Positions 1 to 10,652 of a DNA stretch of 64,000 nt are shown one piece after another. A program made the position numbers and the translations under genes. The stretch's first letter is position 1. Each line of letters starts with the position of its first letter. Under the pieces are notes generated by a model. It saw nothing but the letters and a program-made list of their open reading frames with translations. It did no database searches and was not told where the DNA came from. The stretch is taken from contig NZ_AQUY01000002.1 in the NCBI RefSeq assembly GCF_000372445.1, positions 89,561 to 153,560 of the forward strand, in the 5' to 3' direction. This DNA comes from Corynebacterium ulceribovis DSM 45146. Its GTDB lineage: Bacteria > Actinomycetota > Actinomycetes > Mycobacteriales > Mycobacteriaceae.

Positions 1-1374
1 GAAAGTATGAAAACTGACAGCATTGATGTGGCTGTTAGCGTCGATATGCTTGACACCGGTATTGACGTGCCAGCCGTGGTGAACTTGGTGTTCTTCAAGC
101 CGGTGTATTCGCAGACCAAGTTTTGGCAGATGATTGGGCGCGGTACCCGGCTGTGCCCGAACCTACTGGGGCCGGGCGGCGACAAAACTGAGTTTTATGT
201 TTTCGACTATTGCGGCAACCTGGAGTTTTTCGGCAGTGAAGAACCAGTGGCGGCCACACAGGGATCGGGACAGAAATCAATATCTGAACGACTATTCGTC
301 CAGCGGCTGAAGCTGGTGGAAGAACTCGACGGTGGCGAAGTACGTTCGGCAATTATTGACCTGCTGCAAAGCCAACTGCAGCATGTGCCGGAGAACAGTC
401 CGCTGGTTCGGCCACATCAGCGACCACTGTTGGAGATCTACCGCGCGCCGAAAGCATGGGAGAACATCACCGCGGCGCAAATTGCTGAAGTGGAGCAGCA
501 CTTGGCGCGGCTCCCGTTTGCTAGCGCCGGTGACGACGAATACGCCAAGCGTTTTGACCTGCTGATTCTGAATCTCCAGTTATCCGCGCAGCAAGGTAAA
601 GAACTGACCGGGGCGAACCACCAGCGGGTACAAAAACTGGCTAAAAACTTATTGACGAAAACCAACGTCCCGGAAATTAACCTGCAGGCCTCACTGTTGG
701 AAGACTTGTTGTCTGAGCAGTGGTGGGCGGAAGCAACCGTTGATGACCTAGAACTGGTGCGCCGTAACATTCGCGGTTTGGTGCAGAAGGTGGATCGGGC
801 TCAACGCAACGCGGTGACCATCGACATTGCCGATGAAATTGGTGAGTTGACAGTGGTTGACTTCGGAAAAAGTAGTGCGCAGGGGACTGTTTTGGTCAGC
901 AGCATTGAAGAACAAGCCCGGGACGTGCTGCGCCGCAATGGTGAATCGCTGGTCCTGCGGAAGATTCGCAGTGGAAAGCAGCTCACCGACACTGATGTTG
1001 AGGCTTTAGAACAGCTTGTAGCCACTTCCGGTGGGATTGATGTTGCCGAGTTGCGAGAGGAACTTGGCATGCCGCTGTCGCTCTTTGCTCGGTCTGTGGT
1101 CGGCCTCGATGAAGCCGTCGCACGCGACGCCTTCGCCGACTTCCTTGCCGATTCGACACTGACTGCGCTGCAACTCAATTTTATTCAAAAACTAATTGGT
1201 GGCCTGGTGCATAACGGCTACCTGCACATGAAGGATATTTTCGAGGCTCCGTATTCGGACAATGGGACACCGATTGATGTCTTTGATGGGGACGTTGCCC
1301 GGATTACGGATATTGGGGATCGGCTCCGGCGCATTCACGACAGTGCGATCCGCGAGTCGAAAGACGCCAATTAA
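1..1374 (+). CDS. hsdR: Type I restriction enzyme R subunit, 3' part
   Basis: The open frame enters from the left edge, so the true start is outside the window; 457 residues are visible. Near the visible N-terminus are the last helicase motifs of an SF2 motor: a motif V-like DTGIDVPAVVN stretch and the motif VI box QMIGRGTRLCP (about residues 40-50). The remaining 400 residues fit the C-terminal domain of EcoEI-like HsdR proteins. HsdR supplies the ATP-dependent translocation and DNA cleavage activity of type I restriction complexes. The nuclease domain and any hsdM/hsdS genes are not visible and would lie to the left. Inferred from family features; the stop is TAA at 1372-1374. Confidence 0.85.
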   Translation, partial: ESMKTDSIDVAVSVDMLDTGIDVPAVVNLVFFKPVYSQTKFWQMIGRGTRLCPNLLGPGGDKTEFYVFDYCGNLEFFGSEEPVAATQGSGQKSISERLFVQRLKLVEELDGGEVRSAIIDLLQSQLQHVPENSPLVRPHQRPLLEIYRAPKAWENITAAQIAEVEQHLARLPFASAGDDEYAKRFDLLILNLQLSAQQGKELTGANHQRVQKLAKNLLTKTNVPEINLQASLLEDLLSEQWWAEATVDDLELVRRNIRGLVQKVDRAQRNAVTIDIADEIGELTVVDFGKSSAQGTVLVSSIEEQARDVLRRNGESLVLRKIRSGKQLTDTDVEALEQLVATSGGIDVAELREELGMPLSLFARSVVGLDEAVARDAFADFLADSTLTALQLNFIQKLIGGLVHNGYLHMKDIFEAPYSDNGTPIDVFDGDVARITDIGDRLRRIHDSAIRESKDAN

Positions 1375-1566
1375 CCAGTGAGCACACTAGAGAAGGCTGG
1401 CTTGGTCGGGTAGGTCAGTTGTGTCGCTGTGCGTCTTTGTGGCTGGATTTGGTGGGGGAGTAGTCGAGTTTTTACCGGTCTGGGTTGGACAATCTGACCA
1501 ATTTTGGTGAAAACGGTCAGTTTGCCGCGATTAACTCAATAAGCTCAGCCGCAAACCGCCCGACCT

Positions 1567-1572
1567 AGGAGG
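1567..1572 (+). promoter_or_regulatory. Strong ribosome binding site of the TetR gene
   Basis: AGGAGG lies 4 bases before the ATG at 1577 and fixes the start of the regulator gene. The 200 bases between hsdR and this site contain no gene and presumably the regulator's promoter; I see no convincing -35/-10 pair. Confidence 0.7.
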
Positions 1573-1576
1573 ACGC

Positions 1577-2170
1577 ATGACTACACGCCTGGTGGCCAAA
1601 GAGCAGCGCCGCCAAGAACTCATCGCCGCAGCATCCGAAATCATCGCCGAACGCGGCTATCATTCCACTCGACTCGAAGACGTTGGCGCCGCCGCCGGAA
1701 TCTCCGGCCCCGCCGTCTACCGGCACTTTTCCGGAAAAGAAGACCTTCTCGGGGCGATCCTCATTGAGATTTCCGAACGCCTGCTGGCAGGAGGGCGGCG
1801 CATCGCGCTCATCGCGAAACAGACTGGGGCGGACCCCACCGAAACAATGCGTGAACTGGTGCGTTTCCATGTCGAGTTCGCGGTGACCGAACCGGACCGA
1901 ATCTTGGTGCAAAGCCGAGAACTCGGCAATCTGTGTGCCACGGATAACCAAAAGGTGCGGGCGCTGCAGCGTGAGTACATCGAAATCTGGTCAGCATTCT
2001 ATGCCGATGCTATGCCTCACCTGGGCAAAGAGGCAGTTCGGCTGCGGATTCAACTCGTTGCCGGTCTGATTAACTCTGCCTATCACCTGCGGCGATGGGC
2101 AGAGAAAGATGTGATGCGCACCGAGGCTTCGGCAATGGCATTGCGGGCGTTAGACCTTGTGAAGGGCTAA
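1577..2170 (+). CDS. TetR family transcriptional regulator of the acyl-CoA cluster
   Basis: A 197-residue one-component repressor. The N-terminal helix-turn-helix spans about residues 13-60, with the recognition segment GISGPAVYRHF typical of TetR/AcrR proteins. The rest is the variable ligand-binding domain. It is codirectional with the acyl-CoA degradation operon that starts 198 bases downstream, and an equivalent TetR gene (Rv2506) flanks the corresponding M. tuberculosis cluster. I infer that it senses an acyl-CoA and represses accD1 onward. Candidate operators are the AGTT/AACT dyads in 2228-2339. The start is well supported by the AGGAGG 4 bases upstream. Confidence 0.85.
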   Translation: MTTRLVAKEQRRQELIAAASEIIAERGYHSTRLEDVGAAAGISGPAVYRHFSGKEDLLGAILIEISERLLAGGRRIALIAKQTGADPTETMRELVRFHVEFAVTEPDRILVQSRELGNLCATDNQKVRALQREYIEIWSAFYADAMPHLGKEAVRLRIQLVAGLINSAYHLRRWAEKDVMRTEASAMALRALDLVKG

Positions 2171-2227
2171 CCACCGTTTTGTTAACGTTGCAAAACTTTA
2201 TAGGTCAGGCTGGGTTAAACAGTGTTC

Positions 2228-2339
2228 AGTTATAACTAGTTCACCTTTACAAACTTTTCATGTGATTAAGTTCGCGAAAAGCGTGCAAAGTGGCGCAGCT
2301 CACTCTATGGTTTCAAGCAAGTTAGTTGGAATTAACTAG
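2228..2339. promoter_or_regulatory. Candidate operator/promoter region of the acyl-CoA operon
   Basis: The spacer before accD1 contains the perfect 10-bp palindrome AGTTATAACT at 2228-2237, overlapping the 8-bp palindrome AACTAGTT at 2234-2241, and a further AGTTGGAATTAACT dyad just before 2339. All share AGTT/AACT half sites. This is a plausible binding region for the adjacent TetR regulator. Seen directly: the dyads. Inferred: their use. Confidence 0.4.
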
Positions 2340-2368
2340 AACCAATCCGCACGACCACGGAGGAAACC

Positions 2369-3967
2369 ATGTCAGCACCGGTAGCAACCGGAGACGGTGT
2401 CGCCACTTCTAACCGCGAGGCGCACCTAGCCCTCGTCGAAGACCTACGCGAACGCCTCGCCACCGCAGCACTGGGCGGCAGCGAAAAGGCCCGCGCCCGC
2501 CACCTCTCCCGCGGCAAACTGCTGCCGCGCCAGCGCATCGAAGAACTGCTCGACCCAGGTTCCCCATTCCTCGAAGTCGGCGCTCTCGCCGCCAACGACC
2601 AATACGATGGCCGCGTCCCAGCCGCAGGTGTCGTCGCCGGTATCGGCCTGGTTAAGGGTCGCCGCGTCATGGTCGTTGCCAATGACGCGACCGTCTCTGG
2701 TGGCACGTACTACCCAATGACCGTCAAGAAGCACCTTCGCGCCCAGGAAATCGCCGCAACCAACCACCTGCCATGCGTCTACCTCGTGGACTCCGGCGGC
2801 GCGATGCTGCTGAACCAGGACGAAGTCTTCCCAGACCGCGACCACTTCGGCCGCATCTTCTTCAACCAGGCCAACCTGTCCGCGAAGAACATCCCGCAAA
2901 TTTCCGCCGTCATGGGTTCCTGCACCGCAGGTGGCGCCTACGTCCCAGCGATGTCCGACGAAACCGTGATCGTCAAAGACCAGGGCACCATCTTCCTGGC
3001 CGGACCACCGCTGGTCAAGGCCGCAACCGGTGAAGACGTCACCCCAGAAGACCTCGGCGGCGGTGTACTGCACACCCGCACCTCCGGTGTCTCCGACCAC
3101 CTCGCCCTGAACGACTACGACGCCCTGCACAAGGTCCGCGACATTGTCGACACTTTGCCGCAGTCGCCGAAGCCAACTTGGGATGTGCGCGACGCTGTTG
3201 AACCAAAGCGCCCACAAGAAGACCTGTACGACATTGTTCCGGTCGACCCGAAGGTGCCATACGACGTTCACGAAGTCATCGAAACCATCGTTGACGGCGG
3301 CGAATACCACGAGTTCAAAGCCGAATATGGCACCACACTCGTCACCGCCTTCGCCCACATCTTCGGCCACCCAGTCGGCATCATCGCCAACAACGGTGTC
3401 CTCTTCGGCGAATCCGCACAAAAGGGCGCGCACTTCATTGAGCTGTGCGACCAGCGCCGCATCCCACTGGTCTTCCTGCAGAACACCACCGGCTTCATGG
3501 TCGGCCGCGAATACGAGGCCGGCGGCATCGCTAAGCACGGCGCGAAGATGGTCAACGCTGTTGCTACCGCTCGAGTGCCAAAGTTCACCGTCGTCATCGG
3601 TGGTTCCTTCGGCGCTGGCGCGTACTCCATGTGCGGCCGCTCCTACTCGCCACACTTCCTGTGGATGTGGCCAAACTCCCGCGTCGCCGTCATGGGTGGC
3701 CCACAGGCGGCCATGACCCTATCGACCGTGCGCCGCAACCAAATTGAACGCTCCGGTGGTGAATGGTCCACCGAGGAAGAAGCTGAATTCCAGCAGCCAA
3801 TCCTCGACCAGTTCGACCGCCAGTCCAGCTGCTACTACTCAACCTCCCGGCTCTGGGACGACGGGGTCATCGACCCAGCCGACACCCGCCGCGTACTCGG
3901 AATGGCCCTAGACGTATCCGCAGGCACCCCAATCGGCGACACCAGCTTCGGTGTCTTCCGCATGTAA
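2369..3967 (+). CDS. accD1: Acyl-CoA carboxylase carboxyltransferase (beta) subunit, AccD1-like
   Basis: 532 residues, the usual size of acyl-CoA carboxylase beta chains. It transfers the carboxyl group from biotin to an acyl-CoA; by synteny with Rv2502c the likely substrate is 3-methylcrotonyl-CoA in leucine breakdown. Both halves of the crotonase-like carboxyltransferase fold are visible: [12 protein letters not shown] near residue 182 and [14 protein letters not shown] near residue 411, which form the oxyanion pockets. The ATG follows CGGAGG at 2358-2363. First gene of a tight run with accA1, fadE, maoC and citE; the partner biotin-carrying subunit starts 30 bases later. Confidence 0.92.
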   Translation: MSAPVATGDGVATSNREAHLALVEDLRERLATAALGGSEKARARHLSRGKLLPRQRIEELLDPGSPFLEVGALAANDQYDGRVPAAGVVAGIGLVKGRRVMVVANDATVSGGTYYPMTVKKHLRAQEIAATNHLPCVYLVDSGGAMLLNQDEVFPDRDHFGRIFFNQANLSAKNIPQISAVMGSCTAGGAYVPAMSDETVIVKDQGTIFLAGPPLVKAATGEDVTPEDLGGGVLHTRTSGVSDHLALNDYDALHKVRDIVDTLPQSPKPTWDVRDAVEPKRPQEDLYDIVPVDPKVPYDVHEVIETIVDGGEYHEFKAEYGTTLVTAFAHIFGHPVGIIANNGVLFGESAQKGAHFIELCDQRRIPLVFLQNTTGFMVGREYEAGGIAKHGAKMVNAVATARVPKFTVVIGGSFGAGAYSMCGRSYSPHFLWMWPNSRVAVMGGPQAAMTLSTVRRNQIERSGGEWSTEEEAEFQQPILDQFDRQSSCYYSTSRLWDDGVIDPADTRRVLGMALDVSAGTPIGDTSFGVFRM

Positions 3968-3997
3968 CCGGCCACCACATAAGAAAGGAGCGAAACA

Positions 3998-6031
<2,034 letters not shown>

Positions 6032-6090
6032 CCCCCACAACTCGGGTGGTCGGCCACGCGCCGACACCCACAACGCAAAGGACTCACACC

Positions 6091-7248
6091 ATGTTTATCT
6101 CCACCAACGACCTGCCAGAAGAGTACGCATCGCTGCAGGAAGGCGTTCGCGAATTCGCCAACGATGTTGTCGACCCAGTGGCCTACGAGCATTACAAGAA
6201 CCACACGTTCCCATACGACATCGTCAAGCAGATGGGTGAAATGGGCCTGTTCGGCTTGCCATTCCCAGAAGAATACGGCGGCCAGGACGGCGACTACTTC
6301 GCCCTCGGCCTGGCGCTGGAAGAACTGGCACGCGTCGACCAGTCCGTCGCCATGACCCTGGAAGCTGGCGTCGGTCTAGGTGCCATGCCGATTTACCAGT
6401 TCGGTAATGAAGAACAGAAGCAGAAGTGGCTGCCAGACCTGGCTGCTGGCCGCGCACTGGCAGGCTTCGGCCTGACCGAACCAGATGCGGGCTCCGACGC
6501 GGGTGCCACCCGCACCACCGCAGTAGAAGACGGCGACGAGTGGGTTATCAACGGTAACAAGCAGTTCATCACCAACTCCGGCACCGACATCACCAAACTG
6601 GTCACCGTCACCGCTGTCACCGGCACTCGCGACAACGGCAAGAAGGAAATCACCACCATTGTCGTGCCAAACGGCACCCCAGGCTTCGATGTGCAGCCGT
6701 CCTACGACAAAGTGGGCTGGAACTCCTCCGACACCCACCCACTGGCCTTCAACGACGTTCGCGTCCCACTGGAAAACCAGCTGGGTGAGCGCGGCCGCGG
6801 CTTCTCCAACTTCCTGTCCACCCTCTCCGAAGGCCGCGTCGCCATCGCCGCAGTGGCCACCGGTGCTGCACAGGGCTGTGTCGACGAATCGGTGCGCTAC
6901 GCCAAAGAACGTAACTCCATGGGCCGCGCTATCTCCGAATACCAGGCGATCTCCTTCAAGATTGCCCGGATGGAAGCGCGCGCACACGCCGCTCGCACCG
7001 CCTGGTACGACGCGGCGGCAAAGATGCTGGCCGGCAAGCCATTTGCCCGCGAAGCATCCATCGCCAAGATGCTGTCCTCCGAAGCAGCAATGGACAACGC
7101 CCGGGACGCCACCCAGATTCACGGCGGCTACGGCTTCATGAACGAATACCGCGTTGGCCGTCACTACCGCGACTCCAAGATTCTGGAAGTCGGCGAAGGC
7201 ACCACCGAAGTTCAGCTGATGCTGATTGCCCGCGGACTGGGGATGTAA
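6091..7248 (+). CDS. fadE19: Acyl-CoA dehydrogenase (FadE19-like)
   Basis: 385 residues, a normal length for FAD-linked acyl-CoA dehydrogenases that desaturate an acyl-CoA at C2-C3. Visible signatures are GFGLTEPDAGSDAGATRT in the flavin/substrate domain and QIHGGYGFMNEYRVGRHYRD in the C-terminal helical domain. The C-terminal VGEGTTEVQ carries Glu at the catalytic-base position of medium-chain type enzymes. By synteny with Rv2500c it should act on isovaleryl- or 2-methyl-branched acyl-CoA. An in-frame ATG exists at 6046, but AAAGGA at 6077-6082 supports 6091. Confidence 0.9.
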   Translation: MFISTNDLPEEYASLQEGVREFANDVVDPVAYEHYKNHTFPYDIVKQMGEMGLFGLPFPEEYGGQDGDYFALGLALEELARVDQSVAMTLEAGVGLGAMPIYQFGNEEQKQKWLPDLAAGRALAGFGLTEPDAGSDAGATRTTAVEDGDEWVINGNKQFITNSGTDITKLVTVTAVTGTRDNGKKEITTIVVPNGTPGFDVQPSYDKVGWNSSDTHPLAFNDVRVPLENQLGERGRGFSNFLSTLSEGRVAIAAVATGAAQGCVDESVRYAKERNSMGRAISEYQAISFKIARMEARAHAARTAWYDAAAKMLAGKPFAREASIAKMLSSEAAMDNARDATQIHGGYGFMNEYRVGRHYRDSKILEVGEGTTEVQLMLIARGLGM

Positions 7249-7251
7249 CCG

Positions 7252-7815
7252 ATGAGCGACAAAAACACCGGCACTGACGCTGGCAACACCGGCACTGACG
7301 CTGGCAACTCCGGCACTGAAGCGACGCGCGAAGTAGTCCAGCGTGGCCTCTGGTTCGAAGAATACGAAGAAGGCGTCTGCTACAAGCACCGTCCAGGGCG
7401 CACCGTCACCGAAGCCGACGACGTGGTCTTCACCACCCTGACCATGAACACCCAGCCACTGCACCTTGACGCCGCATGGTCAGCCACCCAGCCAGGGTTC
7501 GGCGGCCAGCGCCTAGTCAACTCCATGTGGACCATCTCCACGGTTGTTGGCCTGTCCGTCTCGCAGCTGACGCTGGGCACCATCGTCGCGAACCTCGGCT
7601 TCACCGAAGTCAGCTTCCCGGCACCAATGTTCCACGGCGACACGCTATACGCAGAAACCATCTGCCGCAGCAAGCGACTATCCAAGTCCCGACCGAACCA
7701 AGGCATCGTCGAGCTGGAACACATCGGCCGCAACCAAGACGGCACCGTCGTCTGCCGCGCCGTGCGCTCCACCCTCGTCCAATGCGACCCAACCAAGGCA
7801 AACAAGGAGGCCTAA
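7252..7815 (+). CDS. MaoC-family acyl-CoA hydratase
   Basis: 187 residues with the hot-dog fold hydratase signature region ending in QPLHLDAAWSA around residue 65. The first 25 residues are a low-complexity tail made from a 21-bp repeat encoding NTGTDAG. It starts 3 bases after the fadE stop, so translation is probably coupled. The M. tuberculosis equivalent (Rv2499c) is linked to hydration of methylglutaconyl-CoA/itaconyl-CoA together with Rv2498c. Odd: where MaoC hydratases usually have GD-x-NP-x-H, this protein has MN-T-QP-L-H, so the usual Asp is Asn. Hydratase function is therefore probable, not certain. Confidence 0.82.
   Translation: MSDKNTGTDAGNTGTDAGNSGTEATREVVQRGLWFEEYEEGVCYKHRPGRTVTEADDVVFTTLTMNTQPLHLDAAWSATQPGFGGQRLVNSMWTISTVVGLSVSQLTLGTIVANLGFTEVSFPAPMFHGDTLYAETICRSKRLSKSRPNQGIVELEHIGRNQDGTVVCRAVRSTLVQCDPTKANKEA
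7804..7810 (+). promoter_or_regulatory. Ribosome binding site deciding the citE start
   Basis: AAGGAGG sits inside the last codons of the maoC-like gene and 7 bases before the ATG at 7818. It shows that the long open frame reaching back to 7476 is not all coding and that citE starts at 7818, two bases after the preceding stop. Confidence 0.8.
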
Positions 7816-7817
7816 CC

Positions 7818-8663
7818 ATGACTTCCTGGATTCCAGCAGGCCCAGCCATCCTCTTCGCACCAGCGGACCGGCCAGAGCGTTTTGCCAAAGCCGCCGAACG
7901 CGCCGACATGGTCATCCTGGACTTAGAAGACGGCGCCCGGCCAGAAAACCGGGCCGCAGCCCGACAGGCCATTATCGACGCCGGGGAGTCCGGAGAACTG
8001 GACCCGCAGCGCACGATCGTGCGGATTAACCCGCCAGAGACCCCGGATTACGAACTCGACCTCCAATACGTCAAAAAGTCCACATTCACCCAGGTGATGC
8101 TTCCGAAGGCCGAAGCAGCCGCCGACGTTGCAGCACTTGGGGAGCTTGGACTGCAGGTCATCGCGCTAATTGAAACGCCGCGCGGAGTGCTCAACGCCGC
8201 GGAAATCGCTGCGGCGGACGTAACGGTGGCACTGTTCTGGGGCGCCGAAGACCTCACCGCCGGGCTCGGCGGCACCGCATCCCGGTTCGCCGAAGGGGAA
8301 GCCAACGCCGGCACCTACCGTGACGTGCCACGCTTCGCCCGCGCCCAAGTCCAACTCGCAGCCGCCGCCTACGGGAAAGCCGCCCTGGACTCCGTACACG
8401 TCGACATCGCCGACGAAACCGGACTGCGGGCCGAAGCACTCGACGCGGCCGCACTCGGATACGCCGCGACCTGCTGCATCCACCCCAAGCAGGTCGGCAC
8501 CATCCGGGAGGCCTACCAACCAACCGAAGCCCAAATCGACTGGGCCACACGGCTTCTCGCCGAAGCCGAGAAGAACGCCGGTGCCTTCAGCTTCGAAGGA
8601 CAAATGGTCGACGCGCCACTATTCCGCCAAGCAGAAGTCATCGCGCGCCGGGCCGGACGCTAA
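7818..8663 (+). CDS. citE: CitE-like beta-hydroxyacyl-CoA lyase (HpcH/HpaI fold)
   Basis: 281 residues, a single TIM-barrel lyase domain. Visible family motifs: ILDLEDGARPENRAAAR (about residues 33-49), LIETPRGVLNAAEI, FWGAEDLTAGLGG and CIHPKQVGTIREAY. The Glu and Asp of the middle two motifs fit the Mg2+ site. No citrate lyase alpha/gamma subunits are nearby, so this is a stand-alone CitE. The M. tuberculosis counterpart Rv2498c cleaves 3-hydroxy-3-methylglutaryl-CoA (R form) and citramalyl-CoA; the same role here would finish leucine breakdown to acetoacetate and acetyl-CoA. The stop codon lies inside the first copy of a 20-bp tandem repeat. Confidence 0.88.
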   Translation: MTSWIPAGPAILFAPADRPERFAKAAERADMVILDLEDGARPENRAAARQAIIDAGESGELDPQRTIVRINPPETPDYELDLQYVKKSTFTQVMLPKAEAAADVAALGELGLQVIALIETPRGVLNAAEIAAADVTVALFWGAEDLTAGLGGTASRFAEGEANAGTYRDVPRFARAQVQLAAAAYGKAALDSVHVDIADETGLRAEALDAAALGYAATCCIHPKQVGTIREAYQPTEAQIDWATRLLAEAEKNAGAFSFEGQMVDAPLFRQAEVIARRAGR

Positions 8664-8710
8664 CCACCTGGGCCGGACGCTAACCACCGGGGCCGGACGG
8701 TAACCACCTG
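8651..8710. repeat. Three tandem 20-bp repeats spanning the citE stop codon
   Basis: Three adjoining units start at 8651, 8671 and 8691 and follow GGCCGGACGCTAACCACCTG with single-base changes. The first unit encodes the last residues AGR and the TAA of citE; the other two are noncoding. Each copy preserves an in-frame-looking CTAACC. Repeat-driven slippage or duplication of the gene end is likely. Confidence 0.85.
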
Positions 8711-8879
8711 GGCCACCGAACCGGCGGCCCATAACACTTCAAAACAAGTTTTGGGCCGAAAACGACATTCCGGCCCGAAACCCACACAAAACCTCTACAT
8801 TCCTCTCTAACCTCTCCCACCAATTAACCCCACCCACGTTCGAGGACAGTGCTCGAACTTCTGAAATCTGGAGAACGCC

Positions 8880-10592
8880 ATGACAACCACACTCACCACC
8901 GACGGTCGTTTCGAATCCACCACCTTCGGTTCCACCCTGGTCGCCGAAGACGGCACCGTGATGTCCCACGTCCGCGGCGGCGGCATGGAACAGGGCTTCG
9001 CGCCACTGCGGCAGGAAACCCTGGCGGAAAACCTCCGCGCGACCGTAGAAAAGTTCCCGAACCGCGAAGCACTGGTTGACGTCTACGCCGACCAGACCTT
9101 CACCTACCAGGAGCTGTACCAGATGGTGCTGCGCCTAGCGACGGCTCTGCACCGCAAGGGCTACCGCAAAGGTGACTCCATTGCCGTGTGGTCCCCGAAC
9201 CGCTGGGAATGGGTTATCGCACAGTACGCCTGCCACTTCCTGGGTCTGGTGCTGGTGAACGTCAACCCGACCTACCGTCAGGTCGAACTGAACTACGTGC
9301 TGGACAAGGCCAACGTCAAGCTGGTGTTCGCGCCGCCACGCTACAAGGACTCCGACTACCGCTCGATGCTGATTGAAGCCCGCAAGCAGCGCACCATTGA
9401 GGTTGAAGAAGTTGTGTACTTCGGTTCGCCGGAGTGGTACGACATGACCAACGGCGACATTGAGGACCTCTCCGATGTTGCCGCTGAAGTCCAGGCGGAT
9501 GACCCAGTGAACATTCAGTTCACCTCCGGCACCACCGGCTTCCCGAAGGGCGCCACCCTGACCAGCAAGAACATCCTGAACAACGGCTACTCCATCGGTG
9601 AGCTCCTCGGCTACACCGAAAAGGACCGCGTCTGCATCCCAGTGCCGTTCTTCCACACTTTCGGCATGGTCATCGGCATCATCGCAGTGTTCTCTCACGG
9701 CGGCACCGTCATCATCCCAGGGCCATCCTTCAAGCCACGCGAAACCCTGAAGGCAGTGCACTCGGCACGCGCAACCTCCCTGTACGGCGTGCCAACCATG
9801 TTCATTACCTCTCTGGAAGAGCTGCACGAAGCAGCCGACTACGGCAGCCCATACGATCTGTCCTCCCTGCGCACCGGCGTGATGGCGGGTACCTCCTGCC
9901 CATCGAAGACCATGCGTGAAGTCATGGACCAGATGAACATGCACGAGGTCGCGATTTGCTACGGCATGACGGAAACCTCCCCGGTGTCCTGCCAGACCCG
10001 TAAGGACGACCCGATTGATAAGCGTGTGAACACCGTCGGCCAGGTCATGCCGCATGTGGAACTGCGTATTGCCTGCGAAGACACCGGCGAGACGGTGCCG
10101 CGTGGTGTGGCTGGCGAAGTGCTGGTGCGTGGCTACTCCGTGATGAAGGAATACTGGAAGCACCCGGAAAAGACCGCCGAAGCTATCGACGCCGACGGCT
10201 GGATGCACACCGGTGACCAGGGCGTTATTGACGACGAAGGCTACGTGTCGATTACCGGCCGCATCAAGGACATGCTGATTCGTGGTGGCGAGAACATCTA
10301 CCCACGTGAAATCGAAGAGTTCCTGCACACCCACCCAGCGATTGTTGACGCGCAGGTCATTGGTGTTCCGGATGACAAGTACGGTGAGGAAATCATGGCG
10401 TGGGTCATTTTGCATGACGACGTTGACGACCTGACTCAGGCCGACGTTGCCGAGTTCGCCCACGGCAAGCTGTCCCGCCAGAAGATTCCGCGCTACGTCC
10501 ACGTCTGCGACTCTTTCCCGATGACCGCATCCGGCAAGGTTCGCAAGGTCGAAATGCGCGAAGCAGCCCCACGCATCCTCGGTTGGGTTTAA
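8880..10592 (+). CDS. fadD35: AMP-forming acyl-CoA ligase (FadD35-like)
   Basis: 570 residues, full length for an ANL-superfamily acyl-CoA synthetase. Motifs: P-loop FTSGTTGFPKGATLTS near residue 212, YGMTETSPVS (about 360), the hinge block GWMHTGDQGVIDDEGY followed by GRIKDMLIRGGENIYPREIE, and the C-terminal catalytic lysine in MTASGKVRK. It activates a carboxylic acid to its CoA ester through an acyl-adenylate. In the M. tuberculosis cluster fadD35 stands beside scoAB; here no CoA transferase is present, so activation of acetoacetate or a branched acid may rest on this ligase (inference). GGAGA at 8870-8874 supports the start. Confidence 0.9.
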   Translation: MTTTLTTDGRFESTTFGSTLVAEDGTVMSHVRGGGMEQGFAPLRQETLAENLRATVEKFPNREALVDVYADQTFTYQELYQMVLRLATALHRKGYRKGDSIAVWSPNRWEWVIAQYACHFLGLVLVNVNPTYRQVELNYVLDKANVKLVFAPPRYKDSDYRSMLIEARKQRTIEVEEVVYFGSPEWYDMTNGDIEDLSDVAAEVQADDPVNIQFTSGTTGFPKGATLTSKNILNNGYSIGELLGYTEKDRVCIPVPFFHTFGMVIGIIAVFSHGGTVIIPGPSFKPRETLKAVHSARATSLYGVPTMFITSLEELHEAADYGSPYDLSSLRTGVMAGTSCPSKTMREVMDQMNMHEVAICYGMTETSPVSCQTRKDDPIDKRVNTVGQVMPHVELRIACEDTGETVPRGVAGEVLVRGYSVMKEYWKHPEKTAEAIDADGWMHTGDQGVIDDEGYVSITGRIKDMLIRGGENIYPREIEEFLHTHPAIVDAQVIGVPDDKYGEEIMAWVILHDDVDDLTQADVAEFAHGKLSRQKIPRYVHVCDSFPMTASGKVRKVEMREAAPRILGWV

Positions 10593-10652
10593 GAATAGAA
10601 AAGGAAATGTGTCGCGGCCGATGTGCCGCGGCCGTAACGAAAGGTTTTTGAC

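Noticed and set aside
2444..3655. 403-residue open frame on the minus strand opposite accD1
   Set aside because: It lies fully antisense to a certain carboxyltransferase gene; Gly/Val/Asp-rich composition is that of a mirrored frame.
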